Positions 24,855 through 33,662 of a DNA stretch of 64,000 bases are shown one piece after another; position 1 is the first letter of the stretch; every line of letters starts with the position of its first letter. The translations under genes and the position numbers were made by a program. This stretch comes from Flavobacteriaceae bacterium. GTDB taxonomy: Bacteria > Bacteroidota > Bacteroidia > Flavobacteriales > Flavobacteriaceae. The DNA is taken from the NCBI GenBank assembly GCA_003443635.1, contig CP031964.1, positions 462,321 through 526,320 on the forward strand, written 5' to 3'. The notes below the pieces were generated by a model. It was not told where the DNA came from. It saw nothing but the letters and a program-made list of their open reading frames with translations, and did not search any database.

Positions 24855-26753
24855 CTAGTATGCTCTTTCGTCATTTCCTTCATAAAAATTAATGAAAGCT
24901 TTATTAACAACTCTGTTGCCTCCAACAGTTGGGTAATCTCCTGTAAAGTACCAATCTCCTAAATTTTTAGGACAAGCTATATGTAAATTTTCAACAGATT
25001 GAAATATAATTTTCACCTCTGCATTTATAGATTCGTCACTTAATAATTCTGAGATTTTATCAGAAATTTGTTCATCTGTAAATCCATCATAGATTTCTTT
25101 TACAAAATTTTGAACATCTTTATCCTCTAAGTCTACTTGTGCTTTACATTTCCTGTAAACCTCTTCAACTAACGCATAGTTGCCGTTATCTTTTAATAAT
25201 GCAAGAGCAGCTCTAAAAGCGACTAACCCTTCTAACCGCGCCATATCAATACCATAGCAATCTGGATAGCGAATTTGTGGAGCTGAAGATACAACGACAA
25301 TCTTTTTAGGATTTAAACGATCCATCATTTTTAGAATACTCATTTTTAAAGTAGTTCCTCTAACAATACTATCGTCTATAATTACTAAGTTATCGGTAGG
25401 TTTTATAACACCATAAGTTACGTCATAAACATGAGCAACTAAATCATCTCTACTACTATCTTCAGTAATAAACGTTCTTAATTTAACATCCTTGATTGCT
25501 ATTTTTTCAATACGAGGGCGTGTTGATAATATTTCAGTAACTCGACTAGATGACAACTCACCTTTTCCATTAAGTATCGCTGCTGTTTTTTGCTCATTTA
25601 ATAAATCTTCAACAGTCTCTGTCATTCCAAAAAAAGAAGTTTCTGCTGTATTAGGGATATAAGAAAATACAGAATTTTCTATATCATTATTTATGACGTT
25701 CATTACTTTAGGCATAATTAATTTACCTAATAATTTACGCTCTTTATAAATTTCTGTATCGCTTCCTCTAGAAAAATATATACGCTCAAAAGAACATGCT
25801 TTTCGTTCTAAAGGCTCTAAAATTTGTTTAATAAGTACTTCTCCAGATTTCTTAGTAATAATAGCATGTCCTGGATCTAATTCTTTAACATCATCATAAT
25901 TTACATTAAAAACGGTTTGAATAACAGGGCGCTCTGAAGCAACAACTACAACTTCATCATCCTTATAATAATAGGTAGGTCGTATTCCTGCGGGATCTCT
26001 AAGTACAAAAGAATCGCCATGTCCCATAAGTCCTGCCATAGCATAACCACCATCCCAGTTTTTGGCTGCTCGTCTTAATATTTTGGCAATATTGAGGCGT
26101 TCTGCAATAAGAGGAGACGCTTGATGTTTATTATAACCTTCTTTTTTAAGATCTTTATATATTTTACTTACAGCATCATCTAAAAAGTGACCTATTTTTT
26201 CCATTATTGTAATAGTGTCAGTATACTCTTTTGGATGCTGACCTAGTTCAATAAGATTACTAAAGAGTTCTTTAACATTAGTCATATTAAAGTTTCCAGC
26301 CATAATAAGATTTCTGTGCATCCAATTATTCTGTCTTAAAAAAGGATGTACACTTTCTACACTATTTTTCCCAAAGGTACCATAGCGTACATGACCTAAT
26401 AAAAGTTCTCCTATATAAGGAATGTTTTCTTTTTGTAAAGCGACATTATCTGCATATTCAGGATGATTAGTAAGCTCAGTATTAATTCGCTCATTTATTT
26501 GTGCAAATATATCTTGAATAGGTTGTTGCTCTACAGAGCGAACTCTACTTATATAGCGTTGCCCAGGCTTGGTATCTAACTTAATGCTTGCAAATCCAGC
26601 GCCATCTTGCCCACGGTTATGCTGTTTTTCCATCATTAAATACATTTTATTTACACCATAAAATGCACTACCATATTTTTCTTTATAGTATTCTAATGGT
26701 TTTAAAAGTCTAACAAGTGCAATCCCACACTCATGTTTTAAAGCATCACTCAT
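24855..26753 (-). CDS. Amidophosphoribosyltransferase-like protein (long PurF paralogue)
   Basis: The glutamine amidotransferase N-terminus has the nucleophile Cys9 after a short propeptide (MSDALKHECGIAL), QHNRGQDGAGF and GHVRYGTFG. The PRPP-binding motif VIIDDSIVRGTTL is present. PurF makes 5-phosphoribosylamine, but ordinary PurF has about 470-510 residues and this has 632, with an altered region before the PRPP motif (SRVTEILSTRPRIEKIAIKD) and a longer C-terminus (GDWYFTGDYPTVGG). It may be a paralogue with another acceptor or regulation. I chose ATG 26753 over a GTG at 26783 because the latter buries the nucleophile. A PfkB kinase gene lies upstream. Confidence 0.85.
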   Translation of the reverse strand: MSDALKHECGIALVRLLKPLEYYKEKYGSAFYGVNKMYLMMEKQHNRGQDGAGFASIKLDTKPGQRYISRVRSVEQQPIQDIFAQINERINTELTNHPEYADNVALQKENIPYIGELLLGHVRYGTFGKNSVESVHPFLRQNNWMHRNLIMAGNFNMTNVKELFSNLIELGQHPKEYTDTITIMEKIGHFLDDAVSKIYKDLKKEGYNKHQASPLIAERLNIAKILRRAAKNWDGGYAMAGLMGHGDSFVLRDPAGIRPTYYYKDDEVVVVASERPVIQTVFNVNYDDVKELDPGHAIITKKSGEVLIKQILEPLERKACSFERIYFSRGSDTEIYKERKLLGKLIMPKVMNVINNDIENSVFSYIPNTAETSFFGMTETVEDLLNEQKTAAILNGKGELSSSRVTEILSTRPRIEKIAIKDVKLRTFITEDSSRDDLVAHVYDVTYGVIKPTDNLVIIDDSIVRGTTLKMSILKMMDRLNPKKIVVVSSAPQIRYPDCYGIDMARLEGLVAFRAALALLKDNGNYALVEEVYRKCKAQVDLEDKDVQNFVKEIYDGFTDEQISDKISELLSDESINAEVKIIFQSVENLHIACPKNLGDWYFTGDYPTVGGNRVVNKAFINFYEGNDERAY

Positions 26754-26774
26754 TGTTGTGTTGTTTATAAATTG

Positions 26775-26803
26775 AAAACGCACTCAAATTCTGAGCGCGT
26801 TTT
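26775..26803 (-). terminator. Terminator after the PfkB-family gene
   Basis: On the minus strand AAAACGCGCTCA and TGAGTGCGTTTT form a 12-bp stem (one G-U pair, seen as a mismatch only on the plus strand) followed by a T-rich stretch. It abuts the pfkB stop and lies about 22 bases before the purF ATG. The G-U asymmetry shows it is built for the minus strand. Confidence 0.8.
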
Positions 26804-27730
26804 TTATGATAATTCTATTTCAAATTGTGTTAAATCTTTAAACTGTTGCAAACGTTTATGCATTTCCTCACTTGAAAGCTGTTCCATGCGTTGAGTTCCA
26901 AATTTTTCAACGCAAAATGATGCTAGTGTTGATCCATAAATAACAGCGTTTTTCATATTCTCAAATGAGAAATCATTAGTTCTTGCTAAATACCCAGTAA
27001 ACCCTCCTGCAAATGTATCTCCAGCTCCTGTTGGATCAAACACTTCTTCTAAAGGTAAAGCAGGAGCATAAAATACATCATCATTATTAAATAATAAAGC
27101 ACCGTGTTCTCCTTTTTTTATAACTACATATTTTGGCCCCATTTCATGTATTTTCCTTGCAGCTACAACTAAAGAATATTCTCCGGTTAGTTGCCTTGCT
27201 TCTTCATCATTTATAGTAATAACATCTACACGTTTTATAACGTTATGTAAATCTTCTAAAGCACTATCCATCCAAAAATTCATAGTATCTAGAACTACTA
27301 ATTTTGGAGTTGAAGTCATCTGATCTAAAACACCACTTTGTACAATTGGATGTAAATTACCTAACATCACAACTTCTGCATCTCTATAATCTTTTGGAAC
27401 AACAGGATTAAAATCTGCAAGAACATTTAGCTCAGTTGCTAGTGTATCACGCGAATTCATATCATTATGATACAAACCACTCCAGAAAAATGTTTTTCCG
27501 TCTTTAACGATTTCAACTCCAGAAAGGTCTATGCTTTTTCCTGAAAGTAAATTTAAATGTTCTTCTGGAAAATCACCACCTACTATTGAAACTATAGCAG
27601 AATCTACATTAAATTGAGAAGCGGCTAAGCTTATATAAGTTGCCGCGCCTCCAAGAATTTTATCTGTTTTTCCAAAAGGGGTTTCGATAGCATCAAAAGC
27701 AACAGTACCAACAATAACTAATTTACTCAT
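26804..27730 (-). CDS. PfkB family carbohydrate/nucleoside kinase
   Basis: The 308-residue ribokinase-like protein starts KLVIVGTVAFDAIETPFGK and has the glycine pair motif GGAATYISLAASQF, ITINDEEARQLTGE and the anion-hole/catalytic motif DPTGAGDTFAGGF with the catalytic Asp. Adenosine kinase-like or sugar kinase activity are both possible; the substrate is not evident. It precedes the long PurF paralogue, separated by a terminator, so the link may be functional rather than strictly operonic. A TATCTTTG -7 box lies 19 bases upstream of the ATG. Confidence 0.9.
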   Translation of the reverse strand: MSKLVIVGTVAFDAIETPFGKTDKILGGAATYISLAASQFNVDSAIVSIVGGDFPEEHLNLLSGKSIDLSGVEIVKDGKTFFWSGLYHNDMNSRDTLATELNVLADFNPVVPKDYRDAEVVMLGNLHPIVQSGVLDQMTSTPKLVVLDTMNFWMDSALEDLHNVIKRVDVITINDEEARQLTGEYSLVVAARKIHEMGPKYVVIKKGEHGALLFNNDDVFYAPALPLEEVFDPTGAGDTFAGGFTGYLARTNDFSFENMKNAVIYGSTLASFCVEKFGTQRMEQLSSEEMHKRLQQFKDLTQFEIELS

Positions 27731-27749
27731 TATAAAAGTGAATTTTTTG

Positions 27750-27757
27750 CAAAGATA
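27750..27757 (-). promoter_or_regulatory. Candidate -7 promoter element for the PfkB-family gene
   Basis: TATCTTTG on the minus strand matches TAnnTTTG, 19 bases before the ATG. It has the same GCAAAGATA context as the element before queD. No -33 box is visible. Confidence 0.48.
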
Positions 27758-27839
27758 GTATGATTAATTATATATAAGCTAAAGTTTTGCTTAGAATTAA
27801 GATGTGAGTGATTGAGATTTTTTTGCAAAGAGAAAAAGA

Positions 27840-28481
27840 TTATTTTCTACCAAAATCTGCTGGAATTTCACCCCAAGCTTTGGTCTCCCATTTTACGATT
27901 GTTGTTGTATAATTATTTTCTTTAAGCCAAAGAGTAGCTCTGTCTACTAAATCAAAAAGAGCTTTATTTTTAGTATTGCGCTTTAATTTAGAATTACACA
28001 TTTTTTTGCGAACCCAGCTCATCGCTGTTTTAGAATCGGTATAAAGAATACGATCACTATTATGTTGTTTTAAAAACGCTAAGCCATGTACTAAAGCTAA
28101 AAATTCTCCAATATTATTAGTGCCTTCTTCAAAAGGACCTTGAAGAAATAATTGCTTTTTACTTTTAGTATCTACTCCACGATATTCCATTTTGCCAGGA
28201 TTTCCACTAGATGCTGCGTCTACAGAAATGGAATTATAATTAGGTTGCCCTATTTTTTTAAGTTGAAGCGCACTAAGTTCACTTTTAAAAGATTTATCTT
28301 TTCCTATATAATCTCTGTAGTTACCTTTAAATGCTTTTTTAGCAGCATCAAAAGTTGCAAATGATTTGTATTGAGCTCCTTGAAAATCTTTAATTTGAGC
28401 TTTACAGTCATTCCAAGATTCAAAAACACCAGTATGATGCCCTTTCCAAACAGTATAATATTTCTTTTTCTTTTTTGACAT
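27840..28481 (-). CDS. Ribonuclease H with N-terminal viroplasmin domain
   Basis: The 213-residue protein has an N-terminal caulimovirus viroplasmin (hybrid-binding) domain, YYTVWKGHHTGVFESWNDCKA to FATFDAAKKAF (residues 7-50). A C-terminal RNase HI domain follows with ISVDAASSGNPG (first catalytic Asp), NNIGEFLALVHGL (catalytic Glu) and LYTDSKTAMSWV (catalytic Asp). It cleaves RNA in RNA-DNA hybrids. It lies 42 bases downstream of purN on the same strand, and the two probably form one unit. Confidence 0.93.
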   Translation of the reverse strand: MSKKKKKYYTVWKGHHTGVFESWNDCKAQIKDFQGAQYKSFATFDAAKKAFKGNYRDYIGKDKSFKSELSALQLKKIGQPNYNSISVDAASSGNPGKMEYRGVDTKSKKQLFLQGPFEEGTNNIGEFLALVHGLAFLKQHNSDRILYTDSKTAMSWVRKKMCNSKLKRNTKNKALFDLVDRATLWLKENNYTTTIVKWETKAWGEIPADFGRK

Positions 28482-28522
28482 CGTTATGCTCGTGAAAATG
28501 AGAACCTCTTAATATTTAAGAT

Positions 28523-29095
28523 CTAAATTTCTTTGAGAAGAAGTTTTTCTACTACTTCTGGAAAATATTTCATTTCTAATTCGTGAATTTTTGTAGCAAC
28601 GTCTTCTGCTGTATCTAGCGTTTTTACGACGCATTTTGCTTGAAAAATAATAGCACCTTCATCATAATTCTCATTTACATAATGAATTGTGATACCAGTT
28701 TCGGTTTCTTTATTATTTACAATTGCTTTATGAACGTTCATTCCATACATGCCTTTTCCGCCATATTTTGGAAGTAATGCAGGGTGAATATTTATAACTT
28801 TATTTGGAAATTCTGCTAAAATATTTTCAGGAAATTTCCATAAAAACCCAGCGAGAATTATGAGATCTGGTTGTGTAGTTTTTAAAATATTTAAAACATC
28901 GTTTGTTTGTGTAAATGCAATTTTATTAAACGATAAAGCACTTACTTTAAGTTGCTTACATCTATCTAAGACTTTGGCAAAAGGATTGTTAGTCAGTACT
29001 TGAACAACAGATGCATTATCTTTGTTATGAAAAAAATTAATTAAATTTTCAGCATTAGTTCCACCTCCAGAAGCAAAAATTACAATACGTTTCAT
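28523..29095 (-). CDS. purN: Phosphoribosylglycinamide formyltransferase
   Basis: PurN transfers a formyl group from 10-formyltetrahydrofolate to GAR in purine synthesis. The 190-residue protein has the phosphate loop FASGGGTNAENLI, the folate region LAGFLWKFP, and the catalytic stretch VINIHPALLPKYGGKGMYG with the conserved Asn, His and (downstream) Asp in the GITIHYVNENYDEGAIIF region. It starts at ATG 29095, divergent from acpP across 181 bp. The long PurF paralogue is 1.8 kb downstream, so two purine-related genes are near each other on this strand. Confidence 0.95.
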   Translation of the reverse strand: MKRIVIFASGGGTNAENLINFFHNKDNASVVQVLTNNPFAKVLDRCKQLKVSALSFNKIAFTQTNDVLNILKTTQPDLIILAGFLWKFPENILAEFPNKVINIHPALLPKYGGKGMYGMNVHKAIVNNKETETGITIHYVNENYDEGAIIFQAKCVVKTLDTAEDVATKIHELEMKYFPEVVEKLLLKEI

Positions 29096-29237
29096 TTACG
29101 GTTTATGATGTTAGATGTCCAGACAAAAAAAAGAATAATTATTAACAAATAGAAGTAAAAAACAAATACTTATATTTAAAATTATTAAATTACAAACACA
29201 TTTTTAATGTAAAGGTGCGATTTAAAATAAAGTTTTT

Positions 29238-29245
29238 TATTTTTG
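29238..29245 (+). promoter_or_regulatory. Candidate -7 promoter element for acpP-fabF-rnc
   Basis: TATTTTTG followed by CCACC lies 32 bases before the acpP ATG and fits TAnnTTTG. A similar T-rich TATTTTTGC context is common before strongly expressed flavobacterial genes. The -33 box is not clear. Confidence 0.5.
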
Positions 29246-29276
29246 CCACCTAATTAAAATTTAAAATTAAAAGATT

Positions 29277-29510
29277 ATGTCAGACATTGCATCAAGAGTA
29301 AAAGCGATTATCGTAGACAAATTAGGCGTTGATGAAAACGAAGTTGTAACTGAAGCTAGCTTTACTAACGACTTAGGAGCAGATTCATTAGACACTGTAG
29401 AATTAATAATGGAATTTGAAAAAGAATTTGATATTCAAATCCCAGACGATCAAGCTGAAAACATTGCAACAGTAGGTCAAGCAATTTCTTATATAGAAGA
29501 AGCAAAATAA
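29277..29510 (+). CDS. acpP: Acyl carrier protein
   Basis: The 77-residue acidic protein carries the growing acyl chain in fatty-acid synthesis on 4'-phosphopantetheine attached to Ser37 in [16 protein letters not shown]. The helical pattern and KLGVDENEV start fit ACP. fabF follows after 12 bases and rnc after that, the conserved acpP-fabF-rnc order. Confidence 0.97.
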   Translation: MSDIASRVKAIIVDKLGVDENEVVTEASFTNDLGADSLDTVELIMEFEKEFDIQIPDDQAENIATVGQAISYIEEAK

Positions 29511-29522
29511 GCAAATAACTTT

Positions 29523-30773
29523 ATGAAACTTAAGCGAGTTGTAGTTACTGGTCTGGGTGCTTTAACGCCAATTGGTAATACCATCGAACAATATTGGGAT
29601 GGTCTTATTAATGGTAAGAGTGGTGCTGCGCCTATAACCTATTTTGATACTGAAAAGTTCAAGACCAAATTCGCTTGCGAATTAAAAGACTTTAACGTAG
29701 CAGATTTTCTTAATAGAAAAGAAGCCCGTAAAATGGATAGGTTTACGCAATATGCTATGATTGCTTCAGATGAAGCTATAGCAGATTCAAAACTTAATCT
29801 GGATGAGATTAATAAATTACGAGTAGGCGTTATTTGGGGAGCAGGTATTGGTGGTTTAGAAACATTTCAGCAGGAGGTATTAAATTTTGCTGATGGTGAT
29901 GGAACTCCAAGATTTAACCCGTTCTTTATCCCAAAAATGATTGCAGATATTGCACCAGGTAATATATCTATTAAAAATGGATTTATGGGGCCTAATTATA
30001 CCACAGTTTCTGCTTGTGCTTCTTCTGCCAATGCAATGACCGATGCTTTAAATTATATTAGATTAGGGCATTGCGATATTATTGTAACTGGAGGAAGTGA
30101 AGCAGCAGTAACAATTGCTGGTATGGGAGGTTTTAATGCAATGCATGCGTTATCTACAAGAAATGATAGCCCTGAAACAGCCTCAAGACCATTTGATGCT
30201 AATCGAGATGGATTTGTATTAGGAGAAGGAGCTGGCGCTTTAATTCTTGAAGAATATGAGCATGCTAAAGCTCGTGGTGCAAAAATATATGCAGAAGTTG
30301 TTGGCGCAGGCTTATCTTCTGATGCACATCATATGACAGCTCCACATCCAGAGGGTATTGGTGTTATTGCTGTAATGGAAAATTGTTTAGAAAATGCAGG
30401 ACTTAAACCTGAAGATGTCGATGCGATTAATACGCATGGAACCTCTACACCGTTAGGTGATGTAGCGGAGTTAAAAGCGATATCTAAAGTTTTTGGTAGT
30501 CATGCAAAAAATATCAATATTAATTCTACAAAATCTATGACAGGGCATCTACTAGGTGCTGCAGGAGCTATCGAAGCTATTGCGTCTATATTATCTATAG
30601 AGCATGGTATTGTCCCTCCAACAATCAACCACTCTACGGTTGATGAAAAAATAGATTCAGAATTAAATTTAACACTAAACAAAGCTCAAAAGCGAGATGT
30701 TAAAGTTGCAATGAGTAATACGTTTGGATTTGGCGGTCACAACGCTTGTGTATTATTCAAAAAAATAGATTAA
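29523..30773 (+). CDS. fabF: Beta-ketoacyl-ACP synthase II
   Basis: FabF elongates acyl-ACP with malonyl-ACP. The 416 residues are standard for the enzyme. Nucleophile Cys165 is in TVSACASSANAM, the catalytic histidines are in NTHGTSTPLGD and SMTGHLLGAAG, and NTFGFGGHNA forms the C-terminal glycine-rich loop. It starts at ATG 29523, 12 bases after acpP and 7 bases before rnc, clearly one operon. Confidence 0.97.
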   Translation: MKLKRVVVTGLGALTPIGNTIEQYWDGLINGKSGAAPITYFDTEKFKTKFACELKDFNVADFLNRKEARKMDRFTQYAMIASDEAIADSKLNLDEINKLRVGVIWGAGIGGLETFQQEVLNFADGDGTPRFNPFFIPKMIADIAPGNISIKNGFMGPNYTTVSACASSANAMTDALNYIRLGHCDIIVTGGSEAAVTIAGMGGFNAMHALSTRNDSPETASRPFDANRDGFVLGEGAGALILEEYEHAKARGAKIYAEVVGAGLSSDAHHMTAPHPEGIGVIAVMENCLENAGLKPEDVDAINTHGTSTPLGDVAELKAISKVFGSHAKNININSTKSMTGHLLGAAGAIEAIASILSIEHGIVPPTINHSTVDEKIDSELNLTLNKAQKRDVKVAMSNTFGFGGHNACVLFKKID

Positions 30774-30780
30774 ATCCCGA

Positions 30781-31527
30781 ATGAGATTCATTCGTAACAT
30801 ACTAAATTCCCGCTCTAAAAAAGACGGGAATTTTTTTATTCAGCTTGAAAAGATATTAGGCTTTAAACCTAAAGATGATACTTATTTTAAAAAAGCGTTT
30901 ACTCATAGATCGATGAATAAACGAGATGAACAAACTGGAGTTCCAATTAATTATGAACGATTAGAATTTGTTGGAGACGCTATGTTGAGTGCTATTATAG
31001 CTACACATTTGTTTAATGAAGTTCCTGGTGGAGATGAGGGATATTTAACAAAAATGAGATCTAAAATTGTAAGTAGAGAGCATTTGAACGAATTAGGAAA
31101 AGAATTAAACCTTATTGATTTTTTAGAAAGTAAAATTGATAAAAATAATTTTGGGAGTAATATACATGGTAATTTATTTGAAGCTTTAGTTGGAGCAATT
31201 TATTTAGATAGAGGCTATGTGTATTGCGAAAAATTTATCTATGATAAAGTAATATTACCACATGTAGATATTGAGAAACTAGAAGGAAAAGTAATTAGTT
31301 ATAAAAGTTTACTTATCGAATGGTGTCAAAAAGAAAAAAAATCGTTTGATTATTATGTATATGAAGATACTGGAAATGATGTCTTAAGACATTTCTCAGT
31401 AAAATTATCTATAAATAATAAGGTAATCGCCAAAGCAAGAGCAACTTCAAAAAAGAAAGCTGAAGAAAAAGCTTCAAAACGAGCATTCTTTGCCTTTCAA
31501 GGTAGAATGAATAAAGCTGGAGTATAA
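30781..31527 (+). CDS. rnc: Ribonuclease III
   Basis: The dsRNA endonuclease processes rRNA and mRNA. The 248-residue protein shows the RNase III signature NYERLEFVGDAMLSAIIATHLF (Glu and Asp metal ligands) and the second acidic cluster HGNLFEALVGAIYLDRG. A C-terminal double-stranded-RNA-binding domain (about 175-245) contains KSLLIEWCQKEKKSFDYYV and KKKAEEKASKRAF. It starts at ATG 30781, 7 bases after fabF. Confidence 0.96.
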   Translation: MRFIRNILNSRSKKDGNFFIQLEKILGFKPKDDTYFKKAFTHRSMNKRDEQTGVPINYERLEFVGDAMLSAIIATHLFNEVPGGDEGYLTKMRSKIVSREHLNELGKELNLIDFLESKIDKNNFGSNIHGNLFEALVGAIYLDRGYVYCEKFIYDKVILPHVDIEKLEGKVISYKSLLIEWCQKEKKSFDYYVYEDTGNDVLRHFSVKLSINNKVIAKARATSKKKAEEKASKRAFFAFQGRMNKAGV

Positions 31528-31721
31528 ATACTTTAAAACATAACGTTTGTATAACATTTACTAACTAAAGAATAACAAAAAGAGTTGGTAAAGTATAATG
31601 GTATATATTATATTTACATTTCATCAGGCCATTATTCAATTGTTTTATTTGTCAGATGAATTTGCTATTAACTTCGATTGACATTCAATATTTGTTATGG
31701 CTCATTTCATAATTTATAATT

Positions 31722-32204
31722 ATGGCGTTACACAAACTAATTGTAGACGACTTTATTGATGATTCTTACGCGTTGTTTGCTATCCATTGTACGATAGAAG
31801 ATTTTCGTTTAGCTTATCTTTTAAATTACTATCTAAATATAAATTTAAAACGCAAACCTCAAGATTTGGATTTTAAATATATAGAATCTTCGTATGCTAT
31901 TTTTGAATGGAATGATTTGGATAATTTAAGAACATGGAATTTAGTATCTAATGTTTGTAAAAAAGAAGAAAATAGCTTAATCAGTTCGGGATCATTATTT
32001 ACAGCTTCAAATAAAATTATAAGAACTCACAATCTAGTTCCAGAATATAAAAATGTGAATTTTTTATTAAAAATTACTAGCGATGGTAATTTTATAAACG
32101 AAAAAGCGATTATTAGTAAGATACAGGAAATACCTCAAATTGCAGCAATCTATAGTATAGATGTAACACAGTTAAAATATAGAGATAATCTAATATTCAA
32201 TTAA
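31722..32204 (+). CDS. IPExxxVDY family protein (divergent motif)
   Basis: The 160-residue protein matches a flavobacterial family found next to pyruvate kinase and named after an IPExxxVDY motif. Here the motif reads LVPEYKNVNFLLKI. Other parts are FAIHCTIEDFRLAYLLN and LISSGSLFTASNKIIRTHNL. There is no signal peptide. Function is unknown. Its TAA overlaps the pyk ATG by one base, so tight coupling with pyruvate kinase is likely. The 194-bp gap from rnc holds nothing else that I can identify. Confidence 0.8.
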   Translation: MALHKLIVDDFIDDSYALFAIHCTIEDFRLAYLLNYYLNINLKRKPQDLDFKYIESSYAIFEWNDLDNLRTWNLVSNVCKKEENSLISSGSLFTASNKIIRTHNLVPEYKNVNFLLKITSDGNFINEKAIISKIQEIPQIAAIYSIDVTQLKYRDNLIFN

Positions 32205-33649
32205 TGCCACTAAAACGAAAAAAAACAAAAATAGTAGCCACTTTAGGACCTGCAACTAGTTCTAAAAAGGTATTAAAAGCAATGATAGAAGAAGGTGTAA
32301 ATGTATTTCGCATCAATTTTTCTCATGCAGATTATGCTGATGTAAAAAAGCGTATCGAAATTATAAGAGAACTTAATGAAGAGTTAGGACATAATGTATC
32401 AATTTTAGCAGACTTACAAGGTCCAAAATTACGTGTTGGCGTTATGGATCATGAAGTTATTGTTAACCCAGGAGATCAAATTACATTTATAACAGGGCAA
32501 GAATTTAAAGGAAATAAAGATCGTATTTATATGAATTACGATAACTTTCCTCAAGATGTAAACCCTGGAGAACGCATTTTATTAGATGACGGTAAACTTA
32601 TATTTGAAGTTGTAAAAACAGATAAAAACACTAAAGTTTTAGCTAAAGTAATTCAAGGAGGTCCTTTAAAATCTAAAAAAGGAGTTAACCTTCCAAACAC
32701 TAATATATCTCAACCAGCACTTACAGAAAAAGACATTAAAGATGCAATTTTTGCTATTGAACAAAAAGTAGATTGGATGGCATTATCTTTTGTACGTCAT
32801 GCTCAAGATTTAATACAATTACAAGATTTGATTAGTGAACATAGTGAGCATAAAATTCCAATTATCGCAAAAATTGAAAAACCTGAAGCAGTAGAAAATA
32901 TTGATAAAATTGTAGCTTATTGCGCTGCTTTAATGGTCGCAAGAGGTGATTTAGGAGTTGAAATCCCTGCAGAAGAAGTGCCTTTAATTCAAAAAAAATT
33001 GGTGCTTAGAGCTAAAAAAGCAAGAATCCCAGTAATTATAGCCACACAAATGATGGAAACAATGATTACTAGTTTAACACCAACAAGAGCTGAAGTTAAT
33101 GATGTGGCTAATTCTGTAATGGATGGTGCTGATGCTGTAATGCTTTCTGGAGAAACATCTGTAGGTAAATATCCGGTACAAGTTATTCGTCAAATGGCTA
33201 ATATAATTAGAAGTGTAGAAGATTCTCCTCTTATTCAAGTACCACATTTACCACCACATATTCGTACAAACCGCTATATCACAAAATCTATTTGCTATCA
33301 TGCAGCTCAAATGGCTAATGAAATTAGTGCAGAAGCAATTTCTACATTAACTAATAGTGGCTATACAGCGTTTCAAATATCGGCTTGGAGACCATCAGCT
33401 CATATTTTAGTATTTACGTCTAACAAGCGTATTCTTACACAACTTAATTTACTTTGGGGTGTAAAAGCTTTTTATTATGACAAATTTGTGAGTACAGATG
33501 AAACTATTGAAGATGTCAATAAAATTGCTTGCCAAAAAGGTTATTTAAATGAGGGAGATATGCTTATTAGCCTTGCAGCAATGCCAATACAAGATAAAGG
33601 GATGGTTAATACATTACGCGTTACCCAAATTGACAATTGTAATTTTTAA
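32204..33649 (+). CDS. pyk: Pyruvate kinase
   Basis: Pyruvate kinase makes ATP and pyruvate from phosphoenolpyruvate. The 481 residues show KIVATLGPATSS, VFRINFSHADY, ILADLQGPKLRVG, the active-site region IPIIAKIEKPEAVENID (catalytic Lys) and MVARGDLGVEIP, VIIATQMMETM, and DAVMLSGETSVGKYP. The C-terminal domain is present. It starts at ATG 32204, overlapping the IPExxxVDY-family stop, and ends 13 bases from convergent dinB. Confidence 0.97.
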   Translation: MPLKRKKTKIVATLGPATSSKKVLKAMIEEGVNVFRINFSHADYADVKKRIEIIRELNEELGHNVSILADLQGPKLRVGVMDHEVIVNPGDQITFITGQEFKGNKDRIYMNYDNFPQDVNPGERILLDDGKLIFEVVKTDKNTKVLAKVIQGGPLKSKKGVNLPNTNISQPALTEKDIKDAIFAIEQKVDWMALSFVRHAQDLIQLQDLISEHSEHKIPIIAKIEKPEAVENIDKIVAYCAALMVARGDLGVEIPAEEVPLIQKKLVLRAKKARIPVIIATQMMETMITSLTPTRAEVNDVANSVMDGADAVMLSGETSVGKYPVQVIRQMANIIRSVEDSPLIQVPHLPPHIRTNRYITKSICYHAAQMANEISAEAISTLTNSGYTAFQISAWRPSAHILVFTSNKRILTQLNLLWGVKAFYYDKFVSTDETIEDVNKIACQKGYLNEGDMLISLAAMPIQDKGMVNTLRVTQIDNCNF

Positions 33650-33662
33650 TTCTTGTTACACT

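Noticed and set aside
31600..31683. A 27-codon plus-strand frame (MVYIIFTFHQAIIQ...) in the rnc-IPExxxVDY gap.
   Set aside because: It is short, lacks a family pattern or clear TM-plus-tail layout, and is expected by chance in AT-rich DNA.
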